Below, in pieces: positions 1 through 7,815 of a DNA stretch of 64,000 bases; within the stretch, counting starts at the first letter, position 1, and every line of letters begins with the position of its first letter. The stretch comes from Sphingobacterium spiritivorum (lineage in GTDB: Bacteria > Bacteroidota > Bacteroidia > Sphingobacteriales > Sphingobacteriaceae), in NCBI RefSeq assembly GCF_016724845.1, contig NZ_CP068082.1, positions 806,001 to 870,000 of the forward strand. Reading direction: 5' to 3'. The notes beneath the pieces were generated by a model that saw nothing but the letters and a program-made list of their open reading frames with translations, was not told the DNA's origin and made no database searches. Made by a program: the position numbers and the translations under genes.

Positions 1-375
1 CTATCGCCTAAGAATATCTTGCATAGCTGGGTTGAAGTTTGGGTAAACGAGCAATGGTATTTTTTGGAGGGCGTGATTTTGGATAAACCGTACCTCACTA
101 AATTACAGGAACAGAACAGTGATTGCAAGACCACTTTTTGCGGTTTCGGGGTTTATACCGATAATTTTGAGAACCCGCCGATTGAATGGAACCTCAATAA
201 TACATTTATTCAGGATAAAGGCATCAATCGGGACTTTGGCGTTTTTGATACACCCGATGCGTTTTATGCAAAACATCAACAAGAACTGAACGCTTTCAAG
301 AAGTTTATTTTTCAGCATATCGTGAGGCATATAATGAATAATAATGTAGAAAGAATAAGAAATAAAAAAGTGTAA
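1..375 (+). CDS. Transglutaminase-like protein, C-terminal part (5' end outside window)
   Basis: The reading frame is open from the first base, so only the C-terminal 124 or so residues are visible. The stretch HSWVEVWVNEQWYFLEG resembles the catalytic His region of bacterial transglutaminase-like domains, where the nucleophile Cys lies further upstream and is not seen here. The tail is rich in Lys, Arg and Asn and the protein ends 22 bases before a P-type ATPase on the same strand, so the two may be co-transcribed. A role in metal resistance is suggested only by this neighbourhood. The family call is moderate because the Cys half is missing. Confidence 0.55.
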   Translation, partial: LSPKNILHSWVEVWVNEQWYFLEGVILDKPYLTKLQEQNSDCKTTFCGFGVYTDNFENPPIEWNLNNTFIQDKGINRDFGVFDTPDAFYAKHQQELNAFKKFIFQHIVRHIMNNNVERIRNKKV

Positions 376-397
376 CGAACCTAAAAAATTAAAGGCT

Positions 398-2455
398 ATG
401 ATAAATACAGACAAAAATCACAAGCATACTTACGATGCACAAGGCAAAATGACTTGTTGCACACAGGAAGAAAAAATCTACACCAAAGCAGGTGCTAAGG
501 AATTGGTAAAAGGGCATCACAAAAATGACGGGCATAATCACGACCACAGTGATGATGACGGACACGACCATTCGCATTCAGGAGATACTGACAATGTTTT
601 CAAGATGTTTCTTCCCGCCATTATTTCCCTTGCGCTGTTGCTTGCAGGTATTGCAATGGATAATTGGTTTCCGCAGACGTGGTTTACCGATTGGGTACGG
701 ATTATTTGGTACGTGGTGGCTTATGCTCCTGTTGGACTGCCCGTACTCAAAGAAGCCGTTGAGAGTATTCGCAAAGGCGAGATTTTCTCGGAGTTCTTTT
801 TGATGGGCATTGCAACTATCGGGGCATTTGCCATTGGCGAATATCCCGAGGGCGTTGCGGTAATGTTGTTCTATGCCGTTGGCGAAGTTTTTCAGACAAT
901 GGCTGTTTCGAGGGCAAAATCAAACATCAAATCTTTGCTTGACCAAAGACCCGATGAAGTAACCGTTTTAAAAAACAATGAACCGCAAACCGTAAAGGCA
1001 GAAACTGTTGCCGTTGGCGAAATTATACAGCTTAAACCGGGAGAAAAATTAGGCTTAGACGGAGAACTGTTGTCCGAAACGGCATCTTTCAATACATCGG
1101 CTTTAACAGGCGAAAGCAAACCAGATACAAAAAACAAAGGCGAAACCGTTTTGGCAGGGATGATAAATCTCAACACCGTATCGCAGGTAAAAGTTACGAC
1201 CGCATACACCGACAGTAAGTTGAGCAAGATTTTAGAATTGGTGCAAAACGCCACTGCACAAAAAGCACCAACGGAATTATTTATCCGGAAATTTGCAAAA
1301 ATCTATACGCCTATTGTAGTGCTGTTAGCCATAGCCATTTGCCTACTGCCTTATTTCTTTGTGGAAAATTATGAGTTTAGAGATTGGCTGTACAGGGCTT
1401 TGGTATTCCTGGTTATTTCCTGCCCTTGTGCGTTGGTTATTTCCATTCCCTTAGGTTATTTCGGTGGTATTGGTGCTGCGAGCAAAAATGGAATACTGTT
1501 CAAAGGAAGTAACTTTTTAGATGCTCTTTCCGATATTCAAAACGTAGTGATGGATAAGACAGGTACAATGACAGAGGGCGTTTTTAAGGTTCAGGATATC
1601 AACTTCAATCCCGAATTTGATAAAGCTGAAATTCTGGAATTAGTCAACATTTTGGAAAGCCATAGCACACACCCCGTAGCAACCGCTATTCACGAATACG
1701 TGGGGAGACCGAATAATGAAATTCGATTGGAAAATACGGAGGAAATCGCCGGACACGGTTTGAAATCAACGGTAAACGGTAAGGATTTATTGGTCGGGAA
1801 TTTCAAACTGATGGGTAAGTTCGGCATATCATACGACTTAGACCCGAACAGCATCGTTTATACAACTATTGCCGTTGCATACGACAGCAAATTTGTTGGT
1901 TACATCACGATTGCCGACAGTATCAAAGAAGATGCACAAGAAACCATAACCCTATTGCATAAGCTCAATGTTAAAGCAACGATGCTTAGCGGAGATAAAA
2001 GTACCGTTGTGAAATATGTAGCGGAGCAGTTGGGGATAGACAATGCCTTTGGAGATTTATTGCCCGAAGACAAAGTAAACAGAGTTAAAGACATCAAAGC
2101 CAAAGGCGAAAGCGTTGCTTTTGTGGGCGATGGTGTAAACGATGCTCCTGTTGTGGCATTGAGCGACGTAGGTATCGCAATGGGCGGTTTGGGTAGCGAT
2201 GCTACTATTGAAACAGCCGATGTAGTTATTCAGGATGATAAACCGAGCAAAATACCGATGGCAATCAAAATCGGTAAGCAAACTAAGAAAATTGTTTGGC
2301 AGAATATTACGTTGGCATTTGCGGTAAAAGGAATTGTACTAGTTCTGGGAGCAGGTGGTTTGGCTACAATGTGGGAAGCCGTTTTCGCTGATGTGGGTGT
2401 TGCATTATTGGCAATTTTAAACGCTGTACGCATACAACGCATGAAATTTGTTTAG
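398..2455 (+). CDS. Heavy-metal P1B-type ATPase, Zn/Cd/Pb-like
   Basis: 685-residue inner-membrane pump that would export divalent soft metals using ATP. The N-terminus has no HMA domain but carries a His/Asp-rich cytosolic tract (about residues 45-65) likely to bind metal. The transmembrane motif C342-P-C344, phosphorylation motif DKTGT (Asp about 386) and hinge GDGVNDAP are intact. A Lys in the penultimate helix (AVKGIVL) and an Asp in the last helix (ADVGVAL) match the Zn/Cd/Pb subgroup (ZntA/CadA-like). It is followed by small Cys-rich secreted proteins, consistent with a metal-resistance island. The exact metal is inferred. Confidence 0.93.
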   Translation: MINTDKNHKHTYDAQGKMTCCTQEEKIYTKAGAKELVKGHHKNDGHNHDHSDDDGHDHSHSGDTDNVFKMFLPAIISLALLLAGIAMDNWFPQTWFTDWVRIIWYVVAYAPVGLPVLKEAVESIRKGEIFSEFFLMGIATIGAFAIGEYPEGVAVMLFYAVGEVFQTMAVSRAKSNIKSLLDQRPDEVTVLKNNEPQTVKAETVAVGEIIQLKPGEKLGLDGELLSETASFNTSALTGESKPDTKNKGETVLAGMINLNTVSQVKVTTAYTDSKLSKILELVQNATAQKAPTELFIRKFAKIYTPIVVLLAIAICLLPYFFVENYEFRDWLYRALVFLVISCPCALVISIPLGYFGGIGAASKNGILFKGSNFLDALSDIQNVVMDKTGTMTEGVFKVQDINFNPEFDKAEILELVNILESHSTHPVATAIHEYVGRPNNEIRLENTEEIAGHGLKSTVNGKDLLVGNFKLMGKFGISYDLDPNSIVYTTIAVAYDSKFVGYITIADSIKEDAQETITLLHKLNVKATMLSGDKSTVVKYVAEQLGIDNAFGDLLPEDKVNRVKDIKAKGESVAFVGDGVNDAPVVALSDVGIAMGGLGSDATIETADVVIQDDKPSKIPMAIKIGKQTKKIVWQNITLAFAVKGIVLVLGAGGLATMWEAVFADVGVALLAILNAVRIQRMKFV

Positions 2456-2601
2456 GTGGCAATAAAATTGAAGCATTAGTAATAAAAACAAACATAATAA
2501 GTTAAAAATTATAGACAAACTTCAGGAAGATGAGATATTTATCACAAATTAGATTATAACGTTTTATAACTCGATAGGAAAAGATTATCCAAAATAAAGT
2601 G

Positions 2602-2609
2602 TATTTTTG
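2602..2609 (+). promoter_or_regulatory. Candidate -7 box immediately before a DUF6660-like gene
   Basis: TATTTTTG fits the Bacteroidota -7 consensus TAnnTTTG and lies only 7 bases before the ATG at 2617. Transcription would start at or next to the start codon. The paralogous gene at 6404 has the same arrangement (TATATTTA, 7 bases before its ATG). No good -33 box is visible. Confidence 0.4.
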
Positions 2610-2616
2610 CAAGGCA

Positions 2617-2955
2617 ATGAAATTTTTGGTATACATATTAGCAACATATATTTTATTCCTTGCAATTAAGCCGGGAATAGAAGCTATCTCATTGAAGACA
2701 GGGACAGAACAAGGTTGTTGTGGTGGAGAATGTTCCCCAGTTAAATCAAGCGACCATAATCAAAAGAAAGAAAACAGCGAGAAAAGCTGTAATCCTTTTC
2801 AAGTCTGTAGCTCTTGTCTTTTACAAGTCGCTTCAGTTCCTTTTTTTAAAATATTGTCTAAGCCCGAAATATCAACAAAACAATATTTCTTTTATAAATC
2901 TGTATTCTCTTCACAGTTTTCTTCTGATTTTTGGCAACCGCCAAAGTTTATTTAG
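2617..2955 (+). CDS. Small Cys-rich exported protein, DUF6660-like (copy 1)
   Basis: About 112 residues if started at the ATG at 2617; a GTG six codons upstream is possible, but the paralog at 6404 begins at the equivalent MKF. It has an N-terminal hydrophobic segment, then a Cys/His/Lys-rich hydrophilic stretch (CCGGEC, CNPFQVCSSC) and the C-terminal signature SDFWQPPKF. The layout, with CxPFxxCxxC and a terminal WQPP motif, matches small DUF6660-type proteins that I associate with metal-efflux loci of Bacteroidota. It is probably membrane-anchored or periplasmic with a metal-handling role, which is inferred from the cysteines and context. It precedes an HMA-like secreted protein, an order repeated at 6404-7227. 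Confidence 0.65.
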   Translation: MKFLVYILATYILFLAIKPGIEAISLKTGTEQGCCGGECSPVKSSDHNQKKENSEKSCNPFQVCSSCLLQVASVPFFKILSKPEISTKQYFFYKSVFSSQFSSDFWQPPKFI

Positions 2956-3032
2956 CGTTCCTTTACAATAATAATGTTCCAAGCTATTTGGAACTTATTC
3001 GTATTTGTTAAATAAACTTAAAATCAAAAAAA

Positions 3033-3407
3033 ATGAATTTCATAAAATTATTCGTTGTGGCATTGCTATTAACAGCCACAACGCAAATTGCGTTTGCACA
3101 AACATCTTGTTGCAAAGACTCTGATAATAAAAGTCAGTGTACAACAACCTGTTCAACCGATAGTATAAAAACTGCCTCTGTTAAAGTTAAGGGTGTTACC
3201 TGTTCAATGGACGTGAAAATGATTTCTTCCAACGTAGAAAAGTTAAATGGAGTTAGCAGTTGTAAATCGGGAAAACAAGGAACAACAACAACTTTTGATG
3301 TGAAATTCAATCCTGCATTGGTAACTGAAAAAGAAATTTTTGCAGTCATTGAAAGCACAGGAAGTTGTGAAAACCCCAAAGAAAAACCATATAAAGTAAA
3401 ACAGTAA
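3033..3407 (+). CDS. Secreted HMA-like protein with CxxD instead of CxxC (copy 1)
   Basis: 124 residues with a Sec signal peptide ending near FAQ (residue 23), a Cys-rich linker (CCKDS, CTTTC) and one heavy-metal-associated fold. The usual metal site GMTCxxC reads GVTCSMD here (Cys57, Asp60), so the second thiol is missing. The C-terminal motif SCENPKEKPYKVK is shared with the paralog at 6862 (SCDYPDKRPYKVK). It would act in the periplasm, perhaps as a chaperone or sensor of a soft metal. The consistent loss of the second Cys in both copies argues for a different ligand set rather than chance decay. Confidence 0.75.
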   Translation: MNFIKLFVVALLLTATTQIAFAQTSCCKDSDNKSQCTTTCSTDSIKTASVKVKGVTCSMDVKMISSNVEKLNGVSSCKSGKQGTTTTFDVKFNPALVTEKEIFAVIESTGSCENPKEKPYKVKQ

Positions 3408-3458
3408 ACATTACAGGGCAAAGCAAATTTACTAACATTGATAAATTTTCAATAAATA

Positions 3459-3490
3459 TTTGGCAGCCCCCCCCCCCGATTGTACCTTTG
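3459..3490 (+). promoter_or_regulatory. Promoter with an 11-C tract in its spacer
   Basis: A TTTG (-33, 3459-3462) and TACCTTTG (-7, 3483-3490) are separated by exactly 20 bases, the preferred Bacteroidota spacing. An uninterrupted run of 11 C (3467-3477) fills the middle of the spacer. Slippage would change the spacing and so the promoter strength. It would drive the copper-storage-type gene at 3512 and the ATPase at 3873. Confidence 0.65.
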
Positions 3491-3511
3491 CTACACAAAA
3501 AATCTATCATC

Positions 3512-3871
3512 ATGGAAGCGAATTTGAAATTATGCATGGATGCCTGTTTAAAATGTGCATTTCAATGTAATCAGTGTTACAAAACTTGTCTAGAAAATAA
3601 TAAAACTCAATATGCCCAAGATTGTATAAGCTCGTGTAGAGATTGTGCTGATATATGCGCTTTTACCGTGTCATTAATACAGCGAGGATCAGTATATGCT
3701 AAAGACCTAATAGCGGTTTGCGAAAAGGTTTGTAAGAAATGCTCGGAAATTTGTAATAGATCATGTTCTGTGGAAGCTGGTTGCAGCACTGAATGCCATG
3801 CCTGCATAACTGCTTGTAAGGAATGTGCTGAAGCGTGTGGAACAATGGTTAGGTTAATTAAAAACGGATAG
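3512..3871 (+). CDS. Four-helix-bundle copper-binding protein (Csp/DUF326-like)
   Basis: 119 residues from the ATG at 3512, chosen because MEANLKLCMDAC is the typical start and because it lies 21 bases after the -7 box. It has about 21 cysteines, mostly spaced CxxxC or CxxC along predicted helices (CLKCAFQCNQCYKTC, CRDCADIC, CEKVCKKCSEIC, CHACITACKECAEAC). This pattern is that of the four-helix bundle copper-storage proteins, whose core is lined by thiols binding many Cu(I) ions. No signal peptide is visible, so it is probably cytosolic. One base separates its stop from the ATPase start, so it would be translated with the pump and could buffer its substrate. Confidence 0.88.
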   Translation: MEANLKLCMDACLKCAFQCNQCYKTCLENNKTQYAQDCISSCRDCADICAFTVSLIQRGSVYAKDLIAVCEKVCKKCSEICNRSCSVEAGCSTECHACITACKECAEACGTMVRLIKNG

Positions 3872-3872
3872 A

Positions 3873-5978
3873 ATGGGTATCGTCTCTAAAACATATAAAG
3901 TTAAAGGTTTGGATTGTGCCGATGAAGAGCGGTTGTTAAAGAACCGCTTTATTACCTTGAAAGGCATTAAGGATTTTAAGGTAAATATTGCCTCACAATC
4001 TATTTCAGTTGCGTACGATCCAAGCTTTTTGAATGAGAAACAGATCATATCAAATGTTGCTTCAACTGGAATGTCTGTTATCGCTGCATCCTCAGATAAG
4101 GAAAAACCCTGGTACAAGCAGAAGCGGAGTATATTCCTGTTTATAAATATTACCCTTGCTGCTTTAGGCTTCGCTTTTGAGAAAGGCTTTCATAATGAAG
4201 TTATAGCGAAGACGCTTTACGCTTTAGCCATATTAATCGGGGGTTATTATCCGGCAAGGAATGCCCTAATTGCTTTTTGGTCGTTCACGCTTAACATCAA
4301 TACACTTCTTGTTGTAGCTGCTCTCGGTGCTATCTTTTTAAATCTATGGGAAGAAGCAGCAGTCCTTGTAGCGATATTTTCTTTAGGAGAAGTTTTAGAA
4401 GCAATAGCAGTTGATAAAGCTCGTGGCTCGATTAGAGCGCTTATGGACTTAACCCCTCCCGTAGCAATGTTAGTTAGTGGTTTAGAAACACGCGAAGTAC
4501 CAGTAGAACAGTTGAAGATTGGAGATATTATTTTGATAAAGCCCGGCGATAAAATCCCAATGGATGGCGAGGTTGTATCGGGCACATCAGCAGTTGATCA
4601 ATCTTCAATAACTGGCGAAGCAATTCCGGTAGCTAAATCTGTTGGAGACAGCATATTTGCCGGAACTTTTAATCAAAGAGGGGCATTGGAAATAAGAGTA
4701 ACAAAACTTTCTTCGGATACGACCATCGCTAAAATTATTCATTCTGTAGAAGAAGCACAGAATAAGAAATCTTCTTACCAGAATTTTGGCGAAAGATTTG
4801 GTCGTGTATTTACCCCATTGATGTTTGCTTTAGCCATATTAGTAGTTGTAATTCCACCTATATTCTTTGATGAACCTTTCAGGGAGTGGTTGTATAAAGG
4901 CTTAATCTTATTAGTAGTTTCCTGCTCATGTGGATTAGTCTTGTCTGTCCCGGTTACTGTTATTGCTGCAATTGGAAACGCTTCAAAGAATGGAATTTTG
5001 GTTAAAGGCGGCATTTATCTGGAAGCAATAAGTCGCATACAAGCGATTGCCTTTGATAAAACCGGAACGTTAACACAGGGTAAACCTGTAATTACTCATA
5101 TTCAAACATTAGCTGTGATGCCAGAAATGGAATTGCTTCAGATTATAGCATCTATTGAAGCCAAGTCAGAACATCCATTGGCTACAGCTATTCTTACTTA
5201 TACAAGTGAAAGGGGAATTATGCCACAACCAGTTTCTGACTTTGAAGCGTTAACGGGCTTAGGCGCTAAAGCTGCTTTTGATAATAAAACCTATTACATT
5301 GGTAGCCCCGGATTATTCAGGAACATCAATCTTGATATTACTTCTGTATCAGATACAGTAAGTAACCTTCAAAATTCAGGTAATACAGTTATGCTGATTA
5401 GCAGCGAGCATGAAGTAATTGGGCTGATAGCCGTAGCTGATAAGGTAAGACCAGAGGCTCGTGAGACCCTTAACAGACTTGAAAAGCTGGGTGTAAGACA
5501 CTTGATCATGCTTACGGGTGATAATCACCGGACTGCTAAAGCAATTTCTAAAGAAATAGGACTGAAAGAATTTCAGGCTGAATTATTGCCCGATGATAAG
5601 GTTACATCAATTCAGGAACTGCAACGGAAGTATGGGAAAGTGGCAATGGTAGGCGATGGTGTAAACGATGCTCCGTCATTAGCGTTAGCTGATGCAGGGA
5701 TTGCTATGGGAGGTATCGGCACTGATGTAGCTTTGGAAACTGGAGATATTGTTTTAATGGGCGACGGTCTTAAAAAACTACCCTCTGCCATTTTATTGGG
5801 GAGAAAGACTATCAGTAATGTAAAGCAAAATATTATAGCCTCATTGGTTGTTGTAGTGTTTTTAATTATCGGGGCTATAGCTGGCTACATAAATCTTTAT
5901 TCAGGTATTGTATTAAATGAATTGAGTGCCTTAATTGTTATAGCTAACGGATTGCGGTTGTACAGAATTAAAATTTAA
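3873..5978 (+). CDS. Heavy-metal P1B-type ATPase with CSC transmembrane motif
   Basis: 701-residue metal pump. An N-terminal HMA-like domain carries GLDCADEE (one Cys plus acidic residues instead of CxxC). The core has TGEA, DKTGT (Asp about 395) and GDGVNDAP intact. The transmembrane metal site reads C351-S-C353 rather than CPC, from codon TCA. The penultimate helix lacks the Lys typical of Zn/Cd pumps, and the last helix has NELSA with Glu rather than Asp. Its neighbours, a Cys-rich copper-binding protein and a CsoR-type regulator, hint at Cu(I), but the helix signatures match neither the standard Cu nor the Zn class. Substrate is therefore left open. Confidence 0.9.
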   Translation: MGIVSKTYKVKGLDCADEERLLKNRFITLKGIKDFKVNIASQSISVAYDPSFLNEKQIISNVASTGMSVIAASSDKEKPWYKQKRSIFLFINITLAALGFAFEKGFHNEVIAKTLYALAILIGGYYPARNALIAFWSFTLNINTLLVVAALGAIFLNLWEEAAVLVAIFSLGEVLEAIAVDKARGSIRALMDLTPPVAMLVSGLETREVPVEQLKIGDIILIKPGDKIPMDGEVVSGTSAVDQSSITGEAIPVAKSVGDSIFAGTFNQRGALEIRVTKLSSDTTIAKIIHSVEEAQNKKSSYQNFGERFGRVFTPLMFALAILVVVIPPIFFDEPFREWLYKGLILLVVSCSCGLVLSVPVTVIAAIGNASKNGILVKGGIYLEAISRIQAIAFDKTGTLTQGKPVITHIQTLAVMPEMELLQIIASIEAKSEHPLATAILTYTSERGIMPQPVSDFEALTGLGAKAAFDNKTYYIGSPGLFRNINLDITSVSDTVSNLQNSGNTVMLISSEHEVIGLIAVADKVRPEARETLNRLEKLGVRHLIMLTGDNHRTAKAISKEIGLKEFQAELLPDDKVTSIQELQRKYGKVAMVGDGVNDAPSLALADAGIAMGGIGTDVALETGDIVLMGDGLKKLPSAILLGRKTISNVKQNIIASLVVVVFLIIGAIAGYINLYSGIVLNELSALIVIANGLRLYRIKI

Positions 5979-5982
5979 TAGT

Positions 5983-6339
5983 ATGTTATCACGTAAAGAG
6001 AAAAGTGTCTTGAAAAAACAGCTAAATGCCATACAAGGGCAATTGAAAGCCATTGAGAAAATGGTTGAAAAAGACCGGGATGTAGAAGAAATATTTATTC
6101 AATGTAAAGCTGTGGAAGGCATTATTCAGAAAGCAATATACGGTGTAATGGATGAGTTGTTGCGAAAAAAGTTTGCAGAGGTTCTTGTAAAAGCAGTTAA
6201 TGATTGTCCCGGCGAATGTCCAAATTGCGATAACATTGAAGTACTCAAAAAGCAGTTTGCTAACATGAGCTTGAAAGAAGTTCATAAGTATCTGTTTAAG
6301 CTTAATCCGGTATTGAGAAGTAAAAATATTGATAATTAA
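5983..6339 (+). CDS. CsoR/RcnR-family metal-sensing repressor
   Basis: 118 residues, all-helical DUF156-type regulator with the family core KQLNAIQGQLKAIEKMV. It starts four bases after the ATPase stop, so it probably autoregulates the metal operon. Cys41 sits at the conserved first metal ligand (FIQCKAVEG), but the His/Cys pair normally found one helix later is absent. Instead there is a C-terminal triplet, Cys75, Cys79 and Cys82 (CPGECPNC). The sensing site may therefore be built differently from Cu-CsoR. It acts as a cytosolic DNA-binding tetramer in known members. Confidence 0.82.
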   Translation: MLSRKEKSVLKKQLNAIQGQLKAIEKMVEKDRDVEEIFIQCKAVEGIIQKAIYGVMDELLRKKFAEVLVKAVNDCPGECPNCDNIEVLKKQFANMSLKEVHKYLFKLNPVLRSKNIDN

Positions 6340-6388
6340 GATGTTGCACATTAACTTAATCCCATTTCACTTTTCTTGTTAAGAATCG

Positions 6389-6396
6389 TATATTTA
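6389..6396 (+). promoter_or_regulatory. Candidate -7 box before DUF6660-like copy 2
   Basis: TATATTTA, one mismatch from TAnnTTTG, ends 7 bases before the ATG at 6404. This is the same spacing as at copy 1 (2602-2609). It suggests a very short or absent 5' UTR at both genes. Confidence 0.35.
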
Positions 6397-6403
6397 CCAT
6401 TTT

Positions 6404-6769
6404 ATGAAATTCACTGCTTACATATTTTCTTTATACATCTTTTTCCTGATTACGGCTCCGGGGGTAAAAGCTATGTACGCAGGATTAAGTAAACAAGAGC
6501 AAAAGGTGGATTGTTGCAATAACTGTAGCTCCCATAAAGAAGAGGGTTCTTCTCAGAAAGAAAAAAGTTCTTCTGAAAATAATACATCATCTGATAATTG
6601 CAACCCATTTGAAGCTTGTAATGGTTGCATTGGGTACACAGTTAACCTTTCCCCAGTTAGCATATCTATTCCTCCTCCGTTTTACGCTGATAAGCCTTTG
6701 GGTATAGTGCAAGACAAATTCTCTTCCAATTTTTCTTTTGATTTCTGGCAACCGCCAAGATTAAGTTAA
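6404..6769 (+). CDS. Small Cys-rich exported protein, DUF6660-like (copy 2)
   Basis: 121 residues, paralog of the protein at 2617. It has an N-terminal hydrophobic segment (MKFTAYIFSLYIFFL), a hydrophilic Ser/Lys/Glu-rich region with CCNNC, the motif CNPFEACNGC and the terminal FDFWQPPRLS. The shared ends but divergent middle show an old duplication. Like copy 1 it is followed directly by a secreted HMA-like protein. It is probably periplasmic or membrane-associated and involved in metal binding; no enzymatic motif is present. Confidence 0.65.
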   Translation: MKFTAYIFSLYIFFLITAPGVKAMYAGLSKQEQKVDCCNNCSSHKEEGSSQKEKSSSENNTSSDNCNPFEACNGCIGYTVNLSPVSISIPPPFYADKPLGIVQDKFSSNFSFDFWQPPRLS

Positions 6770-6861
6770 TATATACTGTTTAATGTGCATTCGCACTTTT
6801 TATTATTCCCGGAGTCTAATGCTTCGGTGATCGGTTATTCATTAATTTAAATTTATTCAAA

Positions 6862-7227
6862 ATGAAATCAAAATATTTCAAAGCCATGCTATGTGCATGC
6901 GTTACATTCTTTGCTGTAAGCATAACAGGATATTCTCAAACCCCAGGTTCACAAGAACAAACATCATCGCTTAAAGATACAACGGTAACTGTTAAGGTAA
7001 CAGGTATTACTTGTAATGGAGATCTTGCCATGATTGCCGACCATGTTAAAAAGCTAAATGGTGTCACAAGCTGTAAACAAGTTGGTAAAGCTTCCACGGC
7101 AAGTAGTTTTGAGATCATATACGATCCATCAAAAACTACTTATTCAAGCCTGGTGAAAGCAGTTGAAGCTACTCCAAGCTGCGATTACCCTGATAAGCGG
7201 CCCTACAAGGTGAAATCTAAAAATTAA
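6862..7227 (+). CDS. Secreted HMA-like protein with CxxD (copy 2)
   Basis: 121 residues with a signal peptide ending near GYSQ (about residue 26) and a single HMA-like fold. The metal loop is GITCNGD (Cys51, Asp54), again lacking the second Cys of the CxxC motif, as in the protein at 3033. The C-terminal SCDYPDKRPYKVK is also shared. The pair of DUF6660-like plus HMA-like genes thus occurs twice in this block, flanking the CSC ATPase and its regulator. A periplasmic metal carrier is the likely role. Confidence 0.75.
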   Translation: MKSKYFKAMLCACVTFFAVSITGYSQTPGSQEQTSSLKDTTVTVKVTGITCNGDLAMIADHVKKLNGVTSCKQVGKASTASSFEIIYDPSKTTYSSLVKAVEATPSCDYPDKRPYKVKSKN

Positions 7228-7245
7228 TTATTAACAATGTGGCAG

Positions 7246-7271
7246 AGGTGCAGGTTTTCATACCTGCACCT
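7246..7271 (+). repeat. Intercistronic hairpin
   Basis: A perfect 10-bp stem, AGGTGCAGGT/ACCTGCACCT, with a 6-base loop lies between the HMA-like gene and the TlpA-like gene. No T-run follows, so an mRNA-processing or stability element is more likely than a terminator. Confidence 0.5.
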
Positions 7272-7296
7272 GAAAGCCTGTTTAAAACCATTTCAG

Positions 7297-7815
7297 ATGA
7301 AAAAGTTAATTATTTTCATGTGCCTGTTGCTGTTTTCCGTTCAAGTTCAGGCTCAAAATAGCAGCTTGTCCAATGTTTTATTAAGAAAGCTTGATGGAAG
7401 TAAGATTTATGCTTCGGAATTGGGCAATCATGACAAACCCTTTATCATAAGCTTTTGGGCTACATGGTGTAAATTCTGCCTTTCGGAATTAAATACAATC
7501 TCCCCTATATACAGCCAATGGCAGAAAGAAACAGGAGTAAAACTGATCGCGGTTTCTACTGACCGTGAACCTAAAGATGGATTTGTTAGAAGGTTTGTTC
7601 AAAAGCGTAAATGGCCATACGAAATTTATATAGACAGCCAAAAAAGTCTGTCTCAGCATTTTAAGATACAGGACATCCCACATACAATTATAGTTGATAG
7701 TACGGGGCATATTCTGTGGCAAAAAATAGGATTTAATCCTGGCGATGAAGCAGAAATCATCCAAGCGTACCGACAAATAACCACCCCAAAATCAAATAAT
7801 ATTAAATATGAATAA
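7297..7815 (+). CDS. TlpA-like thioredoxin-fold protein
   Basis: 172 residues from the ATG at 7297. An upstream start at 7237 would place a non-signal sequence and the hairpin before MKKLIIFMCLLLFSVQVQAQ, a good signal peptide. The redox site is WATWCKFC (CxxC) in an AhpC/TlpA-type fold, with the cis-Pro region near IPHTIIVD. It would act in the periplasm as a thiol-disulfide reductase, plausibly keeping the many Cys-rich metal proteins of this block reduced. It overlaps the following TonB receptor by 8 bases, indicating coupled translation. Confidence 0.85.
   Translation: MKKLIIFMCLLLFSVQVQAQNSSLSNVLLRKLDGSKIYASELGNHDKPFIISFWATWCKFCLSELNTISPIYSQWQKETGVKLIAVSTDREPKDGFVRRFVQKRKWPYEIYIDSQKSLSQHFKIQDIPHTIIVDSTGHILWQKIGFNPGDEAEIIQAYRQITTPKSNNIKYE

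Noticed and set aside
3482-3491. GTACCTTTGC fits the GTAnnTTTGC core remembered for CTnDOT att sites
   Set aside because: The pattern overlaps the common -7 promoter consensus TAnnTTTG and here is clearly part of a promoter, so it is not evidence of integration.
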